Source: Taibaiella sp.
GTDB taxonomy: Bacteria > Bacteroidota > Bacteroidia > Chitinophagales > Chitinophagaceae
Assembly: GCA_014377675.1 (NCBI GenBank)
Contig: JACMPD010000096.1
Coordinates: 1-34,173 of the forward strand
Direction: 5' to 3'
Length of the DNA: 34,173 nucleotides
Part shown: in pieces, positions 32,718-34,173 of the stretch
How the letters are laid out: each line of letters begins with the position of its first letter
How positions within the stretch are numbered: the first letter of the stretch is position 1
The notes under the pieces: model-generated
The model's input: the letters and a program-made list of their open reading frames with translations, nothing else
The model's database searches: none
What the model was told of the DNA's origin: nothing
Program-made: the position numbers and the translations under genes

Positions 32718-34173
32718 ATGAAAAAAATATTATTAACAGCAGTAGCCGGTCTATTAGTACTTCCGGCAATATCGCAGGTAAGAACAAAAAAGTTTAAAAG
32801 GGACAGTTTATTGTCCCGCTGGGCAATAGATGTAAATTTGCTGGGAGGCATGAATACGCAGTACCTTACCACCGGAAACTCGGCGGGCAACTACCCTAAC
32901 GCCTTAAACGTGAACACAGGTAACCTTGAATACACAAGGGGTATTACTTACGGAACTGACGCCCAGCTGGGCTTCTTCTGGGGCCGCAAGCGCCACTTTG
33001 GTATAGGTACCGGTTTTATGTACCTGATGCAGGAGGGCGATGCAAGCCTGGATAAATTCCGTGTTGAATATCGGGCAACCGACTATCTTGGCAACCCCTA
33101 CAGGCAGGTAGAAAGTGCGAACAGCGATGTGAGAGAAACCCAAAAGACGACCAACATGAATATTCCGGTCGTGCTGAAGTACAAGAACCGCTTTTCCAAA
33201 AGATGGGGTTTCACTGCCGACGCAGGTATATTAATAAATGTAAAAACCAAGACGGACTACACAAACAATGGCAGTCTGAACTACGAAGCTATCTATCAGT
33301 TTACCAAATCATCAGACGGTGGTGTTACGTGGTATTATGATAACGCTGCTACCCCATCAGTTAACTACTGGTTTATTACAAAAGAACAGTTCTTTAAAAA
33401 TAATAAGGATGGTGATGTTCAGGCCTACTTTAACTCCCTGCGCAGCCAGGGATACAATGTAGGACTGGGAGTAGCGCCGAATGCTAAAACCGGGACCGTT
33501 ACTTACAAAACCGGATCAATAGGATTCATTGTGCAGCCATCAGTTAACTTCTTTCTGTCTGACAAGGTAGCCTTAAATCTTGGTGCTTTCTACCTGTATC
33601 AGCCAATGACCCGTACTGAGACCAACAACTATAGGCTGACCGATGGCGTGGGTAGCTATAACTCGGTAGTTAGCAACGTTACCGCTAACAACAACCAGTC
33701 TTATGGTGTAAATCTGGGGGCTCGCTTCTTTGTGTTTCAGGCTAAAGACAGAGACGGTGATGGCATACGTGACAAAAAAGACAAGTGCCCTGATGTGGCC
33801 GGCCTTGCCAAATTTGAAGGATACCCTGATACTGATGGTGATGGTATACCAGATAAAGATGACTTATGCCCTACAGTTGCCGGCTTGGTTCGGTTCCATG
33901 GTTGCCCTGACACTGATGGCGATGGTATTCCTGACAAAGACAATCTTTGCCCTACAATTGCAGGTCCGGTACAGCTACGTGGCTGCCCAGACAGGGACGG
34001 AGATGGCATTGCGGATAAAGATGATAAATGCCCTGACCAGCCTGGTTTAGCACAGTTTAGCGGATGCCCTGATACCGATGGTGATGGCATACCTGACAAC
34101 GAAGACAAGTGCCCTACAGTAGCAGGACCTGTTTCAAACCAGGGATGTCCTGATACAACAAAGGTGGTACCTG
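32718..34173 (+). CDS. Outer-membrane protein with TSP3 repeats, probably OmpA-like (3' end outside window)
   Basis: An open frame from the ATG at 32718 runs to the window edge without a stop (485 complete codons). The signal peptide is [20 protein letters not shown]. Residues about 40-340 look like an outer-membrane beta-barrel: repeated amphipathic strands such as [55 protein letters not shown]. From 33747 five calcium-binding thrombospondin type 3 repeats of 27 residues follow, each with DxDGDGIxDxxDxCP. In this phylum such repeats usually link a barrel to a C-terminal OmpA peptidoglycan-binding domain, which should lie just beyond the window. The role would be outer-membrane anchoring and stability. 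It lies 30 bases after the broken NHL/PKD locus. Confidence 0.85.
   Translation, partial: MKKILLTAVAGLLVLPAISQVRTKKFKRDSLLSRWAIDVNLLGGMNTQYLTTGNSAGNYPNALNVNTGNLEYTRGITYGTDAQLGFFWGRKRHFGIGTGFMYLMQEGDASLDKFRVEYRATDYLGNPYRQVESANSDVRETQKTTNMNIPVVLKYKNRFSKRWGFTADAGILINVKTKTDYTNNGSLNYEAIYQFTKSSDGGVTWYYDNAATPSVNYWFITKEQFFKNNKDGDVQAYFNSLRSQGYNVGLGVAPNAKTGTVTYKTGSIGFIVQPSVNFFLSDKVALNLGAFYLYQPMTRTETNNYRLTDGVGSYNSVVSNVTANNNQSYGVNLGARFFVFQAKDRDGDGIRDKKDKCPDVAGLAKFEGYPDTDGDGIPDKDDLCPTVAGLVRFHGCPDTDGDGIPDKDNLCPTIAGPVQLRGCPDRDGDGIADKDDKCPDQPGLAQFSGCPDTDGDGIPDNEDKCPTVAGPVSNQGCPDTTKVVP
33747..34151 (+). repeat. Five tandem 81-bp TSP3 repeats
   Basis: Five in-frame 81-base units start at 33747, 33828, 33909, 33990 and 34071. 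Each codes for 27 residues with a DxDGDG core and CP near the middle. Unit one ends in GYP instead of the usual GCP, so one Cys of the pattern is lost. Coding repeats like these are prone to unit gain and loss. Confidence 0.85.

Noticed and set aside
33737-34108. Minus-strand Ser/Pro-rich frame over the TSP3 repeats
   Set aside because: It is the antisense of a repetitive coding region; the plus-strand frame is the real one and shows the calcium-binding repeats.
1-34173. CRISPR arrays, tRNA, rRNA, insertion sequences, prophage
   Set aside because: No regular short repeats with spacers, no tRNA-like cloverleaf, no transposase or integrase frame and no terminal inverted repeats were seen in the window.

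Overview
The window looks like chromosomal DNA from a member of the Bacteroidota, probably a relative of the Chitinophagaceae or Chitinophagales. The evidence is: C-terminal type 9 secretion (T9SS) sorting domains on four exported proteins, a short (~289 aa) housekeeping-type sigma factor, an FtsX-DUF3098 gene pair, a PSP1/RicT-like protein, almost no Shine-Dalgarno sequences, and several upstream boxes matching the Bacteroidota -7 consensus TAnnTTTG. Most genes are ordinary chromosomal genes. I see no rRNA, tRNA, CRISPR array, insertion sequence or prophage.

Layout. 1-4.4 kb: the 3' end of gpsA, a NarL-type response regulator, two paralogous exported proteins with C-x(4,5)-C-H motifs and T9SS tails, a lipoprotein and a YhcH-type protein. 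4.5-8 kb: an SLC1-type dicarboxylate/amino-acid symporter, a lipoprotein, and anmK on the minus strand. 7.9-10.9 kb: overlapping aroB-aroA, then a broken TMEM175-type channel gene. 10.9-15.3 kb: a PhoH ATPase, a truncated purE, ftsX-DUF3098, and an acyl-CoA-dehydrogenase-like gene. 15.8-24.8 kb is a long minus-strand block: yfhO-like membrane protein, hexapeptide acyltransferase, polysaccharide flippase, TerY-like VWA protein, AIM24 protein, recR and a large FG-GAP/T9SS protein. 24.9-30.4 kb: a degenerate beta-carbonic anhydrase, radC, a START-like protein, an RpoD-type sigma factor, and a PSP1/RicT protein with a long disordered tail. 30.8-34.2 kb: a shattered NHL-repeat/PKD/T9SS gene, then an outer-membrane protein with TSP3 repeats that runs off the window.

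Genes that clearly work together are aroB-aroA (shikimate pathway), ftsX-DUF3098 (cell envelope/division), and yfhO-acyltransferase-flippase (surface glycan modification or export). The other neighbours look like unrelated core genes.

The most notable signal is gene decay. Four loci in 34 kb carry disabling changes: the TMEM175 gene (1-nt insertion plus internal deletion), purE (in-frame TGA and loss of an active-site His), the beta-carbonic anhydrase (no ATG, zinc-ligand Cys codon missing, early stop), and the NHL/PKD gene (at least four lesions). A second signal is three genes whose TAnnTTTG box ends 4-5 nt before the ATG, which predicts leaderless mRNAs. I did not find a convincing new multi-gene system. 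All calls come from reading the sequence by eye; no database search was run.
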